The notes under the pieces were generated by a model. It was given only the letters and a program-made list of their open reading frames with translations. It ran no database searches and had not been told where the DNA came from. From Engraulis encrasicolus (taxonomy: Eukaryota > Chordata > Actinopteri > Clupeiformes > Engraulidae), in contig NC_085860.1 in the NCBI RefSeq assembly GCF_034702125.1, positions 51,219,936 through 51,283,935 on the forward strand: DNA of 64,000 nucleotides, written 5' to 3'. Made by a program: the position numbers and the translations under genes. Numbering within the stretch: position 1 is the first letter of the stretch; every line of letters starts with the position of its first letter. Positions 63,751 through 64,000 of this stretch are shown piece by piece.

Positions 63751-64000
63751 AGAGCTGGCCTCATATCCTGTTGATTGGCCTCTGAGATGCCCACATAAGA
63801 CCCATTACTGTAATCTCAGGCTGTCAGGCCCCATTCATCATATTACTCACAGCAACCACATCAGTTAATTTGTGGGGATTCATTCAGACTGACGTTTTAA
63901 TGTGCACGCATCCACCCACTTTAACTTTAATGCGAGGGCCAGATTAGAATAAAATCACAGAGAGAGTGGTTAAATCCCATCAGGCGGTTGATTGTTGGCA

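Larger units (their letters stand above)
51680..64000. other. region upstream of adm, no gene recognised
   Basis: This contains GA, GT, GAGGA and CTCCT simple repeats, two minisatellites (54.8 and 58.0 kb), a perfect hairpin (54.2 kb), a hAT MITE (55.66 kb), a SINE (56.5 kb) and a decayed hAT transposase fragment (53.4-53.6 kb). Distal regulatory elements of adm may lie here but cannot be seen without conservation data. Confidence 0.6.

Noticed and set aside
63001..63785. 190-228-codon frames on both strands
   Set aside because: Same cause: a pure CTCCT tract.

Overview
The window looks like intron-rich vertebrate nuclear DNA, almost certainly from a teleost fish. It has canonical GT-AG exons, tRNA-derived SINEs, many short hAT-type and TTAA-type nonautonomous DNA transposons of families common in fish, and a very heavy load of (GT)n, (GA)n and GAGGA-type microsatellites. 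Nothing prokaryotic, viral or CRISPR-like was seen. I cannot name the species.

Two genes can be supported, both on the minus strand. The left part (97-24265) carries the first ten coding exons of AMP deaminase 3 (ampd3), from the start codon at 24258-24260 to residue ~567. All nine internal junctions have consistent phases and GT-AG borders. The C-terminal part, including the second half of the catalytic site, lies beyond the left edge. At 49594-50802 is a complete adrenomedullin gene (adm) with three coding exons. A probable noncoding first exon (51430-~51638) and a TATA box (51664-51671) lie upstream of it. The order adm then ampd3, head to tail on one strand, matches the ADM-AMPD3 neighbourhood I recall from human chromosome 11p15. 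The products are unrelated: an enzyme of purine nucleotide metabolism and a secreted vasoactive peptide precursor. The ~24-kb interval between them should hold the ampd3 promoter and 5' exon(s), which I could not identify.

The most unusual feature is in ampd3. At six of its ten exons, a splice junction together with adjoining exon sequence has been copied into the neighbouring intron, once or many times. The extreme case is a minisatellite at 13351-14150, in which about 18 tandem units each repeat the 3' splice site and first ~10 bases of coding exon 4. The 5' splice-site end of coding exon 8 is present four times, interleaved with (GT)n. The ends of coding exons 1, 5, 6 (both ends) and 9 are also copied. 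Many copies keep intact GT or AG signals, and several would give a premature stop if used.

Other notable structures are a perfect 98-bp-arm hairpin (54170-54387), nested transposons whose empty sites are visible in sister copies, and clean 8-bp hAT target duplications. Serine-coding trinucleotide repeats lie inside the adm precursor, and a triplicated 28-bp unit sits at the predicted adm transcription start. The region from 51.7 to 64 kb contains repeats and microsatellites but no gene I can support.
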